The notes: a model not told the origin generated them from the sequence alone. A stretch of 64,000 bases of DNA from Actinacidiphila acididurans (GCF_016918855.1 NZ_JADKYB010000006.1:1-64000), one strand, 5' to 3'; counted from the first letter of the stretch, positions 34,804-43,963 are shown. Numbers and translations: made by a program.

Positions 34804-35441
34804 CGCAGACGCCCGGTCCGACGGCCGCCCGGCGCGGACGCCCGCGCAGCGCGGCCGTCGACCGCGCGGTCATCGACACAGTGCTGCGCCTGCTCACCGA
34901 GGGCACCTCGTTCGCCGACCTGTCGATGGAGAACGTGGCCCGGCAGGCCGGCGTCGGCAAGGCCACCGTCTACCGCCGCTGGCCCGGCAAGGACGCTCTG
35001 CTGCTGGACGTGCTCGCCGCCGTCGAGGCGCCGCCCGCCGAACCGGCCGGCCACAGCCTGCGCGAGGACCTGATCGCCAGCATCGAGGCGATCCGCCACC
35101 GCACCCTGGCCAAGCAGGAGAACGCGCTGCTGCGCAACATGCTGCTGCACCTGCACAGCAGCCCGGAGCTGTGGCAGCGCTACTACGAGACCGCGATCGT
35201 GCCGCGCCGCCGGACGCTGGCCCGGCTGCTGGAGCGCGGAGTCGCCGAGGGCGAACTGCGCCCCGAGATCGCCGAGGACCTGGAACTGGCCATGGACATG
35301 GTGGCCGGCCCGGTGCTCTACCGGGCCACCATCCGTCCCGACCTGCTCCAGGACGACACCCTCGCCGAGCGGATCGTGGACTGGTTCCTCCAGGGCGCCC
35401 GGCCGCAAGACGGTAAAACGCCGGGCCCGCGGTACGCGTGA
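34800..35441 (+). CDS. TetR-family repressor of the adjacent exporter
   Basis: The 213-residue protein has the TetR DNA-binding domain: [50 protein letters not shown] (helix-turn-helix, read in parts). The C-terminal ligand domain is of the TetR_C_11-like type ([39 protein letters not shown]). The GTG start overlaps the exporter stop, so repressor and pump are made from one mRNA. The predicted site is the 33168-33192 dyad. Confidence 0.93.
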   Translation: MTQTPGPTAARRGRPRSAAVDRAVIDTVLRLLTEGTSFADLSMENVARQAGVGKATVYRRWPGKDALLLDVLAAVEAPPAEPAGHSLREDLIASIEAIRHRTLAKQENALLRNMLLHLHSSPELWQRYYETAIVPRRRTLARLLERGVAEGELRPEIAEDLELAMDMVAGPVLYRATIRPDLLQDDTLAERIVDWFLQGARPQDGKTPGPRYA

Positions 35442-35478
35442 AACGCCGGGCCCGCAGCACGCCTGAAACACCCGGCCG
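35416..35478. repeat. 25-bp tandem repeat at the end of tetR
   Basis: Two 25-base units (35416-35440 and 35441-35465) start AAACGCCGGGCCCGC and differ at three positions; a third partial unit follows. The TetR stop codon is formed at the first unit junction, so the repeat may have set the current C-terminus. Confidence 0.75.
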
Positions 35479-35623
35479 TTGGCCCTCCCGCGCCCTGTGA
35501 CCGTCCTGTCACAGCCCACCCGAACGCAGCACAAACCGGAACCCACCGCCCCCCGCCACCCGTCGCTTCATATGTCGATCCCCTATGGTCGGCAGAGCAC
35601 CCGGCACGGCAGCGAGGTTCCAT

Positions 35624-36679
35624 ATGACCCAAGCGCACGGCAGGACGGACGCGACCGAGAGGACCCCGGACGGTTCCGCCGTGCTGGGCCGGTCCGCCGC
35701 CTCCGGGCGGGCGGGCGCCGTGCTGCACGGGTTCCTGCGCTGGTGGCGGCCGGCGGGCATGTGGCGGCGCGGCATCGTGGTGGCCGTCCTGGCGGTGCTG
35801 CTGACGCTGCTGCTGTCCTTCCACTCCCACGTGCCGAACCGGATAGGGAACCTCGGCAGCCTGACCGAGACCTTCCTGCCCTGGTCCGGCCTGGTCCTGC
35901 CGGTCCTGCTGGTGCTGGCGGTGGTGCGCCGCTCGGCGACCGGACTGATCGCCATAGTGCTGCCGTTCGCGGTGTGGCTGAACCTGTTCGGCGGTCTGCT
36001 CACCGACAAGGAGGCGCCCGGCGGCGACCTGACCGTCCTCACCCACAACGTCAACGCCGGCAACCTCGACCCCGACGGCACCGCTCGCGACCTGGTGGTC
36101 GCGCACGCCGACATCGTGGCGCTCGAGGAGCTGCCGGAGAGTCAGGCGCCGCGGTACGCCCACGACTTGGCGGCGGCCTACCCGTACCACTCGGTGCAGG
36201 GCACGGTCGGCCTGTGGAGCAGGTACCCGATGCACGCGGTGCGGCCGGTGGACATCAGGATGGGCTGGACCCGGGCGATGCGGGCCACGGTGACCACCCC
36301 GCACGGCCCGGTCGCGGTATACGTGGCGCACCTGCCGTCGGTACGGGTCACCTTCGACGCCGGCTTCACCGCCGGCCAGCGGGACCGGGCCGCCGACGCG
36401 CTCGGCCGGGCGATCGCCGACGAGCCGCTGCACAGCGTGGTGCTGCTCGGCGACCTCAACGGCACCATGAACGACCGCTCGCTGGCCGCCGTCACCTCGC
36501 AGATGCGCTCCACCCAGGGCGCGGCGGGCAACGGCATGGGCTTCAGCTGGCCCGCGTCCTTCCCGATGGCCCGGATCGACCAGATCATGGTCAAGGGGAT
36601 CGAGCCCAGGTCGTCGTGGACCCTGCCCAGGACGGGCAGCGACCACCTGCCGGTCGCCGCCCGCCTGCAACTGCCGTGA
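35624..36679 (+). CDS. Membrane-anchored endonuclease/exonuclease/phosphatase family protein
   Basis: The 351-residue protein has three N-terminal hydrophobic segments (about residues 45-120), then a DNase I-like domain outside. The domain shows LTVLTHNVNAG, HADIVALEELPES (catalytic Glu), WSRYPMHAV, VYVAHLPSV, VVLLGDLNGTMND (Asp/Asn pair) and RIDQIMVKG ending in GSDHLPVAARL (Asp-His). The target could be a phosphodiester in lipid headgroups or extracellular nucleic acid. The ATG at 35624 has GCGAGG upstream; ATG 35585 would add 13 residues. Similar proteins often sit beside exporters in Streptomyces. Confidence 0.88.
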   Translation: MTQAHGRTDATERTPDGSAVLGRSAASGRAGAVLHGFLRWWRPAGMWRRGIVVAVLAVLLTLLLSFHSHVPNRIGNLGSLTETFLPWSGLVLPVLLVLAVVRRSATGLIAIVLPFAVWLNLFGGLLTDKEAPGGDLTVLTHNVNAGNLDPDGTARDLVVAHADIVALEELPESQAPRYAHDLAAAYPYHSVQGTVGLWSRYPMHAVRPVDIRMGWTRAMRATVTTPHGPVAVYVAHLPSVRVTFDAGFTAGQRDRAADALGRAIADEPLHSVVLLGDLNGTMNDRSLAAVTSQMRSTQGAAGNGMGFSWPASFPMARIDQIMVKGIEPRSSWTLPRTGSDHLPVAARLQLP

Positions 36680-36693
36680 CCCGCAGGCCCGTA

Positions 36694-36753
36694 CGCCCTA
36701 CGACCCCGCGCCCTACGACCCCGCGTCGTACGACTCCCCGTCCTACGACCCCT
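36694..36753. repeat. 15-bp tandem repeat between convergent genes
   Basis: Four units of CGCCCTACGACCCCG (36694-36708, 36709-36723, 36724-36738, 36739-36753; units 3 and 4 with changes) fill the gap after the phosphatase-family gene and run into the 3' end of nadE. The nadE TAG stop lies inside unit 4. Confidence 0.85.
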
Positions 36754-38503
36754 CGCCCTCGCGCCACCGGTTGGTGATCGGCAGCCGGCGGTCCTTGCCG
36801 AAGCCCTTGGGGGAGATCTTGGTGCCCGGCGGGTACTGGCGGCGCTTGTACTCGGCGGTGTCGGTGAGCTTGAGCACCCGGGTCACCACCTCGGCCGGGT
36901 AGCCGGCCGCCACGATCTGCTCGCGGCCCTGGTCCCGGTCCACGTACAGCTCCAGCACCCGGTCCAGCAGGTCGTAGTCCGGCAGCGAGTCGGTGTCGAC
37001 CTGGCCGGGCCGCAGCTCCGCACTCGGCGGCTTGCTGATGGAGTTCTCCGGGATCGGCGGGGTCCGGCCGCGGGCGGCCGCGTCGGCGTTGCGCCAGCGG
37101 GCCAGGGCGAACACGGTCGTCTTGTAGACGTCCTTGATCGGGCCGTACGCGCCGACCGAGTCGCCGTACAGCGTCGAGTAGCCCACCGCCAGCTCGCTCT
37201 TGTTGCCCGGCGCGAGCACGATGTGGCCCTCCTGGTTGGAGATGCCCATCAGGGTCACCCCGCGCAGCCGGGACTGGAGGTTCTCCTCGGCCAGCCCGGT
37301 CAGCTCCAGCTCGCCCAGGTAGGCGTCGAACATCGGGGCGATCGGCACGGTGCGGTAGTTCAGCCCGGTGCGGCGGGCGAGTTCGGCGGCGTCGTCGCGG
37401 GAGTGGTCCGAGGAGTACGCCGACGGCATCGAGACGCCGTACACGTGCTCGGCGCCGATCGCGTCGCAGGCCAGGGCCGCGACCAGCGCCGAGTCGATGC
37501 CGCCGGACAGGCCGATCAGCACCGAGCGGAAGCCGTTCTTGCGGACGTACGCGCGCAGGCCGGTGACCAGGGCGCCGTAGATCTCGGCGGTGTCGCTCAG
37601 CCGCTCGGCCTCGACGCCGGTGTACTGCGGCTCGTACGGGTCCACCGGCTGCTCGGAGAGGGTGACGTGGGTGATCTCCAGGCCGTCGTCGACCCGGCCG
37701 GTGGGCACCTCGGGGCGGGCCGCGGGCAGCTCCAGGTCCAGCAGCACGCACTCCTGAGTGAACTGCGGGGCGCGGGCGATCACCTCGCCGCGCTCGGAGA
37801 CCACGATCGAGTCGCCGTCGAAGACCAGCTCGTCCTGGCCGCCGACCATGGCCAGGTACGCCAGGGTGCAGCCGGCCTCCTGGGCGCGCTTGCGGCACAG
37901 GTCCAGCCGGGTGTCGTCCTTGTCGCGCTCGTACGGGGACGCGTTGACCGACAGCAGCAGGCCGGCGCCGGCGGTGCGGGCGGCCGGCACCCGGCCGCCG
38001 TCCTGCCACAGGTCCTCGCAGATGGCCAGCGCCACGTCGACCCCGCGGACCCGGATCACCGGCATGGTGTCGCCCGGCACGAAGTAGCGGAATTCGTCGA
38101 AGACGCCGTAGTTGGGCAGGTGGTGCTTGGCGAACCGCAGTGCGACCTTGCCCTGGTGCAGCACGGCGGCGCAGTTCTGCGGGGCGCCGGCCGGCTGGCC
38201 GTACCGCGGCTGCGCGTTCTGGCTGCGGCCCAGGTAGCCGACGACCACGGGCAGGTCGCCCAGCCCCTCGGCGGCCAGCCGCCCGGCCAGCTGCACCAGC
38301 GCCGCCCGGCTCGCCTCCACGAAGGACGACCGCAGCGCCAGGTCCTCCACCGGGTAGCCGGTGAGCATCATCTCCGGGAACGCGACCAGGTGCGCCCCCT
38401 TCTCGGCGGCGTACCGCGTACGGCGCACCACCTCTTCGCAGTTCCCGGCGATGTCACCGACCGTGGAGTCGACCTGATTCAGGGCAAGGCGTAGTTGAGG
38501 CAC
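36743..38503 (-). CDS. nadE: Glutamine-dependent NAD+ synthetase
   Basis: This 586-residue enzyme amidates deamido-NAD using ammonia from glutamine. The N-terminal nitrilase-type glutaminase has its Glu-Lys-Cys triad at FPEMMLTGYP, RFAKHHLPNYG and LAICEDLWQDG. The C-terminal synthetase has the ATP pyrophosphatase loop LIGLSGGIDSALVAAL, then SMPSAYSSDHSRDDA and LAPGNKSELAVGYSTLYGD. The length is normal for bacterial two-domain NadE. The GTG at 38503 follows a TAAAAT box by only six bases (38510-38515), so transcription probably starts at or near the start codon. Confidence 0.96.
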   Translation of the reverse strand: MPQLRLALNQVDSTVGDIAGNCEEVVRRTRYAAEKGAHLVAFPEMMLTGYPVEDLALRSSFVEASRAALVQLAGRLAAEGLGDLPVVVGYLGRSQNAQPRYGQPAGAPQNCAAVLHQGKVALRFAKHHLPNYGVFDEFRYFVPGDTMPVIRVRGVDVALAICEDLWQDGGRVPAARTAGAGLLLSVNASPYERDKDDTRLDLCRKRAQEAGCTLAYLAMVGGQDELVFDGDSIVVSERGEVIARAPQFTQECVLLDLELPAARPEVPTGRVDDGLEITHVTLSEQPVDPYEPQYTGVEAERLSDTAEIYGALVTGLRAYVRKNGFRSVLIGLSGGIDSALVAALACDAIGAEHVYGVSMPSAYSSDHSRDDAAELARRTGLNYRTVPIAPMFDAYLGELELTGLAEENLQSRLRGVTLMGISNQEGHIVLAPGNKSELAVGYSTLYGDSVGAYGPIKDVYKTTVFALARWRNADAAARGRTPPIPENSISKPPSAELRPGQVDTDSLPDYDLLDRVLELYVDRDQGREQIVAAGYPAEVVTRVLKLTDTAEYKRRQYPPGTKISPKGFGKDRRLPITNRWREGEGS

Positions 38504-38553
38504 CCCCTCATTTTATCGTCACAACGACGCGATGTCGCGGTGGTCCCGGTCAC

Positions 38554-38595
38554 GTTCGCGAAGGCGCGTTCGCGAAGGCGCGTTCGCGAAGGCGC
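38554..38595. repeat. 14-bp tandem repeat, three perfect copies
   Basis: GTTCGCGAAGGCGC is repeated at 38554-38567, 38568-38581 and 38582-38595, with decayed copies following (GTGCGCGAAGAGG, GTTCACGAAGAGG). Each unit contains the TTCGCGAA palindrome. The array lies 51-92 bases upstream of the nadE start codon. Confidence 0.9.
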
Positions 38596-38659
38596 GTGCG
38601 CGAAGAGGTCACGTTCACGAAGAGGGCACGCCGGCACAGTGGGCGCGCTCACAAAGAGG

Positions 38660-38699
38660 GCGCCCCCAGCGGATGACCCTCGGCATCCGGTGGGGGCGC
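38660..38699 (-). terminator. Terminator of the first alpha-glucoside operon
   Basis: GCGCCCCCAGCGGATG pairs with CATCCGGTGGGGGCGC, a 16-bp stem with one mismatch and a short loop. It lies 22 bases after the GH13 stop codon on the minus strand. Confidence 0.8.
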
Positions 38700-38721
38700 G
38701 GCTCGGGGAGGAGCGGCGGGA

Positions 38722-40362
38722 TCAGCTGCGCAACCAGACCGCCGTGTCCTGGGGGAGGGTCTGCTCGGCGGTCAGCGGGCCCGAAGCGAGCAGCACGGCG
38801 GTGTGCGGCGGGAGGGCGACCGGGTCGGGGCCGAGGTTCACGGCGCAGACGAAGCCGGGGGTGCGGCGGAAGGCCAGGACCGTGGCCGGGGTGTCGAGCC
38901 AGGTGAAGGGGCCGTCGCCCAGCCCCGGCTCGGCCGCGCGCGAGCCGATCGCCGACCGGTACAGGGCGAGCATGGAGTCGGGGTCACCGGACTGGAGTTC
39001 GGCCGTACGGGCGGCCCAGTCGGCCGGCTGCGGCAGCCACGGCTCGGCCGCCCCGGCCGGGCTGAAGCCGAACGGCGGCGTCGTACCCGACCACGGGATC
39101 GGCACCCGGCAGCCGTCGCGGCCCGGGTCGGAGCCGCCGCCGCGCAGGTACATCGGGTCCTGGAGGCGTTCGACGGGGATGTCCTCGACCTCCGGCAGGC
39201 CCAGCTCCTCGCCCTGGTAGAGGTAGACCGAACCGGGCAGGGCCAGCGTGAGCAGCGCCGCCGCCCGCGCCCGCCGAGTGCCCTTGGCCAGGTCGGTCGG
39301 TATCCCGAACGCCTTGGTGGCGAAGTCGAAACCGGTGTCCTCGCGCCCGTACCGGGTCACCGTCCGCGTCACGTCGTGGTTGCACAGCACCCACGTGGCC
39401 GGCGCCCCCACCGGCTCGTGCGCGGCCAGCGTCGTGTCGATCGAGATGCGCAGCCGCTCCGGCTCCCACGGACAGGACAGGAAGTCGAAGTTGAAGGCGG
39501 TGTGCATCTCGTCCGGCCGCAGATAGCGGGCGAACCGCTCGGCGTCGGGCATCCACACCTCGCCGACCAGGATCCGCGCCCCCGGGTAGGAGTCGGCGAT
39601 CCGCCGCCACGAGCGGTAGATGTCGTGCAGGTCGTCGCGGTCCACGTACGGGTGCGGGGCCGCCGGGTCGTCGGTCAGGTCCGGCAGCAGCGGGTCCTTG
39701 GTGACCATCGCCGCGGAGTCGATCCGCACCCCGCCCGCGCCCCGGTCGAACCAGAACCGCAGCACGTCCTCGTGCTCCGCCCGTACGTCCGGGTGGTTCC
39801 AGTTCAGGTCCGGCTGCTCGGAGTCGAACAGGTTGAGGAACCAGTCGCCGGGCGTCCCGTCGGTATTCGTGGTCCGGGTCCAGGCCGGCCCGCCGAACTG
39901 GGACGGCCAGTTGTTCGGCGGCAGTTCGCCGTGCTCGCCGCGCCCGGGCCGGAACCAGAACCGCTCGCGGGCCGGGCTGCCGGGACCGGCCGCCAGCGCC
40001 TCGCGGAACCACGGGTGCGCCGCCGAGACATGGTTGGGCACGATGTCGATGATGGTCCTGATACCCAGCGCCAGCGCCTCGGAGATCAGCTTCTCCGCCT
40101 CGGCCAGCGTGCCGAACATCGGGTCGATGTCGCGGTAGTCGGCCACGTCGTAGCCGCCGTCGGCCATCGGCGAGGGGTACCAGGGGTTGAACCACAGTGC
40201 GTTGACGCCCAGCTCGGCCAGGTACGGCAGCCGGGACCGCACTCCTGCCAGGTCACCGGTGCCGTCGCCGTTGCTGTCGGCGAAGCTGCGCGGATAGACC
40301 TGGTAGATGACCGCGCCGCGCCACCAGTTCGCGTCGGCCTCGGGCTGAGGGGTGTCTGCCAC
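38722..40362 (-). CDS. GH13 alpha-glucosidase (cytoplasmic)
   Basis: The 546-residue enzyme belongs to glycoside hydrolase family 13. It opens WWRGAVIYQVYPRSFADSNG and shows IIDIVPNHVSAAHPWF (region I), GVRIDSAAMVTKDP (nucleophile Asp), ILVGEVWMPDAE (acid Glu) and WVLCNHDVTRTVTRYG (stabiliser Asp). No signal peptide is present, so it should hydrolyse imported alpha-glucosides inside the cell. The GTG at 40362 has AAAGGA seven bases upstream, better than the ATG at 40425. It is the last gene of the LacI-SBP-permease operon, with a 135-base spacer before it and a strong terminator after it. Confidence 0.93.
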   Translation of the reverse strand: MADTPQPEADANWWRGAVIYQVYPRSFADSNGDGTGDLAGVRSRLPYLAELGVNALWFNPWYPSPMADGGYDVADYRDIDPMFGTLAEAEKLISEALALGIRTIIDIVPNHVSAAHPWFREALAAGPGSPARERFWFRPGRGEHGELPPNNWPSQFGGPAWTRTTNTDGTPGDWFLNLFDSEQPDLNWNHPDVRAEHEDVLRFWFDRGAGGVRIDSAAMVTKDPLLPDLTDDPAAPHPYVDRDDLHDIYRSWRRIADSYPGARILVGEVWMPDAERFARYLRPDEMHTAFNFDFLSCPWEPERLRISIDTTLAAHEPVGAPATWVLCNHDVTRTVTRYGREDTGFDFATKAFGIPTDLAKGTRRARAAALLTLALPGSVYLYQGEELGLPEVEDIPVERLQDPMYLRGGGSDPGRDGCRVPIPWSGTTPPFGFSPAGAAEPWLPQPADWAARTAELQSGDPDSMLALYRSAIGSRAAEPGLGDGPFTWLDTPATVLAFRRTPGFVCAVNLGPDPVALPPHTAVLLASGPLTAEQTLPQDTAVWLRS

Positions 40363-40497
40363 GTCAACGTCCTTTCGGGCAGGTGGGACCCCGCCGCCGG
40401 CCCCGGATGGCGGGGATGTGGACATGAGGGCCGGCGGCGGAGTGCTTCGGGGTGGTGCTACGGAAGGCTGTCCGGGGTCGCGGCTCAGTCCTTCGGG

Positions 40498-41388
40498 TCA
40501 GCCCTTCAGGCTGCCCGCGGTCAGGCCGGACATGATGTTGCGCTGGAAGAGCAGGAAGATCAGCAGCGTCGGCACGGAGGCGATGGCCAGGCCGGCGATG
40601 ATCACGTTCTCCGGGATGCCTTGGGAGAGCGAGTTGATGCCGATGTTGATCGGCTGCTTCTTCGGGTCGGGCTCCACCAGCATCGGCCAGAGGAAGTCCT
40701 TCCAGACGTTCACCACCGCGAAGATCGACACCACGCCGAGGATCGGGCGGGACATCGGCAGCACGATCGACCACAGGGTGCGCAGCGGGCCGGCGCCGTC
40801 GATGGCCGCCGCGTGCATCAAGTCCTCGGGGATCGAGTCGAAGAATCGTTTGAGCAGGAAGATGTTGAAGCCGTTGGCGACCGTGGGCAGCCAGATCGCC
40901 CACGGCGTGCCGATCAGGTTGACGTGCAGCACCGGCAGGTCCAGCACGGTCATGTACTGCGGCACCACCAGCACCGCGGCCGGGATCATCAGCGTGGCGA
41001 GCATGCCGCCGAGGATCAGCTTGCCGAAGATGGGGCGGAGCTTGGAGATCGCGTACGCGGCCGCCACGTCGAAGATGAGCTGGAACAGCAGCGCGCCGAA
41101 CGCGTAGTAGAGCGTGTTGAACAGCAGCCGCGGAATGGTGAAATCACTCCAGGCGGTGTGGTAATTCCCCGGCTTCGGATGCTTGGGGAAGTACGTCGGC
41201 GGGTTCGCCACCACTTCCGAGGCCGATTTCAGACCGCCGGTCACCATCCAGTACAGCGGTCCGAGGAACACCAGGGTGAACAATACCAGCACCACGGTGA
41301 GCACGGTCCGGTAGAGGATTTTTCCCTTGCGTCGGCTGAGCGTGGCCGAGGAAATGAGGGTCCGGTTCTGCGGGGAGTACGTTGCCAT
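40498..41388 (-). CDS. CUT1 sugar ABC transporter permease (MalG-like)
   Basis: This 296-residue permease has six membrane segments and the EAA loop in the order AAAIDGAGPLRTLWSIVLPM, which docks the ATPase. The C-terminus LFQRNIMSGLTAGSLKG is typical of MalG-type subunits. It lies 13 bases after the MalF-like gene. Codons in its first ~80 residues include more A/T-ending choices (for example around 41140-41340) than most genes here. No ATP-binding subunit is encoded nearby. Confidence 0.93.
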   Translation of the reverse strand: MATYSPQNRTLISSATLSRRKGKILYRTVLTVVLVLFTLVFLGPLYWMVTGGLKSASEVVANPPTYFPKHPKPGNYHTAWSDFTIPRLLFNTLYYAFGALLFQLIFDVAAAYAISKLRPIFGKLILGGMLATLMIPAAVLVVPQYMTVLDLPVLHVNLIGTPWAIWLPTVANGFNIFLLKRFFDSIPEDLMHAAAIDGAGPLRTLWSIVLPMSRPILGVVSIFAVVNVWKDFLWPMLVEPDPKKQPINIGINSLSQGIPENVIIAGLAIASVPTLLIFLLFQRNIMSGLTAGSLKG

Positions 41389-41401
41389 CGTCCGTGCCCT
41401 C

Positions 41402-42352
41402 CTAGTCGGCGTTCCGGCTCAGCCGCGTGTACAGACCGGAGAAGACGATCAGCACGAGCAGCAGGAAGAGGCCCAGCGCCGCGGCGCTGCCGAAATTGTT
41501 GTAGTTGAACGCGTACTGGTAGACCATGTAGACGACCGTCATCGTGGAGTTCTGCGGGCCGCCCTTGGTGAGCAGGAACACGTTCGTGAATTCCTGCATG
41601 GTCGCCACGATCTGCAGCAGCAGCATCAGCGACAGCACCATCCGGGTCTGCGGGATGGTGACGTGCCAGATCTTCCCCAGCAGTCCGGCGCCGTCCAGGT
41701 CGGCCGCCTCGTACAGCTCGCCGGGTATGTTCTGCAGCGCCGCCAGATAGATCAGGGTGGCCGCGCCCATGTTCATCCAGGTGGCCGCGATCACCACCGA
41801 GATCATCGCGGTGTGCGAGGAGTCCAGCCACTGCGAGGTCGGCAGGTGGAAGAACTTCAGGACGTGATTGAACAGCCCGTAGTCCGGGTTGTAGAAGTAC
41901 TTGAAGAGCAGGACACCGGCCACCGGTGGCAGCATCACCGGAAGGTACACCAGAATGCGCAGGTACGCCTGCGCGTGCCGCATTTCGTTGAGCACGATCG
42001 CCACGACGAACGGCACCGCGAAACCGATCACCAGAGCGTACCCGGTGAATTCGGCGGTGTTCTTCCAGGCGGTCCAGAAATACGGGTCGTGGTAGACCCG
42101 GTCCAGGTTCTTGAAGCCGACCCAGGTGGTGACGCCGCGCTTCTTCTCCTGGAAGCTCATGATGAATTCCCGGACCATCGGGTACCAGGAGAACATCAGG
42201 AAGCAGAGCACCGCGCCGATCAGGAAGCCGTGGGCCTGGAGGTTGTGCCGCACCTTGCGGCCCAGGCCCGTGCGCGCGGCACCGCCGGCCGGCCCTGACG
42301 CCCGACCGGCATGGCGTTTGGTGGTGTTGTCGGGGACGGTCGTCGCCGCCAT
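41402..42352 (-). CDS. CUT1 sugar ABC transporter permease (MalF-like)
   Basis: The 316-residue permease has six membrane segments. The N-terminal NLQAHGFLIGAVLCFLMFSWYP and the EAA loop YEAADLDGAGLLGKIWHVTI are typical of the MalF side of CUT1 importers. The ATG at 42352 follows GGAGGAG. It works with the MalG-like and lipoprotein subunits to import an oligosaccharide; energy is probably supplied by a shared MsiK-like ATPase, as known for Streptomyces. Confidence 0.93.
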   Translation of the reverse strand: MAATTVPDNTTKRHAGRASGPAGGAARTGLGRKVRHNLQAHGFLIGAVLCFLMFSWYPMVREFIMSFQEKKRGVTTWVGFKNLDRVYHDPYFWTAWKNTAEFTGYALVIGFAVPFVVAIVLNEMRHAQAYLRILVYLPVMLPPVAGVLLFKYFYNPDYGLFNHVLKFFHLPTSQWLDSSHTAMISVVIAATWMNMGAATLIYLAALQNIPGELYEAADLDGAGLLGKIWHVTIPQTRMVLSLMLLLQIVATMQEFTNVFLLTKGGPQNSTMTVVYMVYQYAFNYNNFGSAAALGLFLLLVLIVFSGLYTRLSRNAD

Positions 42353-42454
42353 GGGTGCTCCTCCGCTGAAGGTGGTGCCGGGGTCCGGTGCCGCGCTCGC
42401 GGGGCCGGCGCCTCCCCGGTCGGGGCGGCCGGTCCCGCGAGCGCGGCTGGCGTC

Positions 42455-43855
42455 TTACTGGCTGGCCGCCAGGAGCTGGTTGACCTGCGTCTCGGCGGTG
42501 GAGAGCAGCTTGGAGATGTCAGCGCCCTGGTTGGTCAGCACGCCGGACATGACCGAGTCGAGCACGGTGTAGATCTTCTGCGCGTTCGGCGGCTCGGGCA
42601 CGACCGGGACCTGGGCGTCGACGTAGCTCTTGAAGTTGTCGACCGGCACGGTGGCGCTGGCCTTCTTGGCCGCGGTGTCCTGGTCCTTGGCGCTGCCGGT
42701 GAAGAAGAACGGCTGCGGCAGACCGACCGGCAGGCCGTCCGTCTTGTTGCGCGGGTAGTTGAACTGGCCCTTGTTCAGGGTCAGGAACTTGAAGTTGACC
42801 CAGGCGATGCCGGCCTTGATCTGGTCCGGGCTGTCCGACTTCTTGAACATGTAGTCGGCGCCGCCGAACAGCGAGGTCTTGCCGCCGGGGATCGGCGCCA
42901 TGCCGATGTCCTCGAACTTGGCCTTGTACTGCTGGACGACCAGCGGGATGTCGTCGGGCGCGCCCACGTACATGCCGATCTTGCCGGTGCCCATGGCCTT
43001 CTGGACGTCGCCCCACTGCAGACCCGGGGTGGCCGGCATGCTCTTGTCGGTCCACCGCATGTCGTGCAGGGTCTGCAGGATGCCCTTGGTCTGGTCGTTG
43101 TTGAAGGCGGCCTTCGTGCCGCTCTCGTCGACCGCGCGGCTGCCCTCGCCGTACATCTCGGAGACCAGGTGCCAACCGCCCTGGTTGCCGGCGCTGTTGT
43201 CCATGTAGCCGTTGATGCCCTTGGAGCCCAGCTTGTCCTGGATCACCTTGGCGTCCTGCCGGACCTCGTCCCAGGTGGTCGGCGGCTTGTTGGGGTCCAG
43301 ACCCGCGTCGGAGAAGATCTTGCGGTTGTAGATCAGGCCCATCTGGTAGTTCGAGGTGGGCAGACCGTAGAGCTTGCCGCCGTCCTTGAGGACGTTCATC
43401 ACACCGGGGTCGATGTACTGCAGGTTCGGCACGGTCTTGTCGTTGACGTACGCGGAGATGTCCGCGGCCTGACCGGCGTCCAGCACCTGCTGTAGGTCGG
43501 TCATGTACGTGTAGAACGTGTCGGTCTCACTGCCGGCCTGGAGCTGCGCGGTGAACTTGGCCGGGTCCTCGCAGGGGAACGCGTCCTTGCTCTTCACAGT
43601 GACGTTCGGGTACGTCTTGTTGAACTCGGCCACGTCGTCGATCCACTGCTGGCGCTCGGCCTTCTTGGTGGTCGGCGGCTCGCAGTCGACCGCGATGGAC
43701 ACCTTGGTCTTCGGGTCCAACGGGGTTCCGGCGGTGGCGCTGCTGGACTTGCTCCCGGAGTCGTCCTTCTTGCTGCTGGAGCACGCGGCACCGGTGAGCC
43801 CGATGCCGGCGACCAGAGCGACTGCCACCAGTCTGCGGTAGCCGATTCTGCTCAT
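42455..43855 (-). CDS. Extracellular sugar-binding lipoprotein of CUT1 importer
   Basis: The 466-residue protein starts MSRIGYRRLVAVALVAGIGL and has a lipobox ending GAAC followed by a Ser/Lys/Asp spacer. The mature protein fits the family 1 solute-binding fold: TYMTDLQQVLDAGQAADISAY, YGLPTSNYQMGLIYNRKIFS, PPTTWDEV, IGMYVGAPDDIPLVVQQY. A G-A-A before the lipid Cys is weaker than usual. Two Cys early in the mature part (VDCEPP and FPCEDP) may form a disulfide. AAGGG lies eight bases before the ATG. First gene of the operon, ~350 bases downstream of its LacI regulator's end. Confidence 0.92.
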   Translation of the reverse strand: MSRIGYRRLVAVALVAGIGLTGAACSSSKKDDSGSKSSSATAGTPLDPKTKVSIAVDCEPPTTKKAERQQWIDDVAEFNKTYPNVTVKSKDAFPCEDPAKFTAQLQAGSETDTFYTYMTDLQQVLDAGQAADISAYVNDKTVPNLQYIDPGVMNVLKDGGKLYGLPTSNYQMGLIYNRKIFSDAGLDPNKPPTTWDEVRQDAKVIQDKLGSKGINGYMDNSAGNQGGWHLVSEMYGEGSRAVDESGTKAAFNNDQTKGILQTLHDMRWTDKSMPATPGLQWGDVQKAMGTGKIGMYVGAPDDIPLVVQQYKAKFEDIGMAPIPGGKTSLFGGADYMFKKSDSPDQIKAGIAWVNFKFLTLNKGQFNYPRNKTDGLPVGLPQPFFFTGSAKDQDTAAKKASATVPVDNFKSYVDAQVPVVPEPPNAQKIYTVLDSVMSGVLTNQGADISKLLSTAETQVNQLLAASQ

Positions 43856-43913
43856 GATCAAACCCTTCCCCTGAACCACTGCGCGTCGTTGGACTGCGAT
43901 CTGGGACTCCGGC

Positions 43914-43963
43914 AACGTACTTAACCTGATAGATGTCCGCAAGATGTCGCGCGAATTTCGCAA
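43914..43963 (-). promoter_or_regulatory. Promoter and operator of the first sugar operon
   Basis: On the minus strand TTGCGG (43938-43943) and TACGTT (43914-43919) make a plausible -35/-10 pair with an 18-base spacer. TTGCG occurs twice exactly 20 bases apart (43939-43943 and 43959-43963), with the dyad GCGAAATTCGC at the upstream copy. Repressor binding here would block the -35 element. The remaining gap sequence to 44201 holds no supported gene. Confidence 0.5.
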
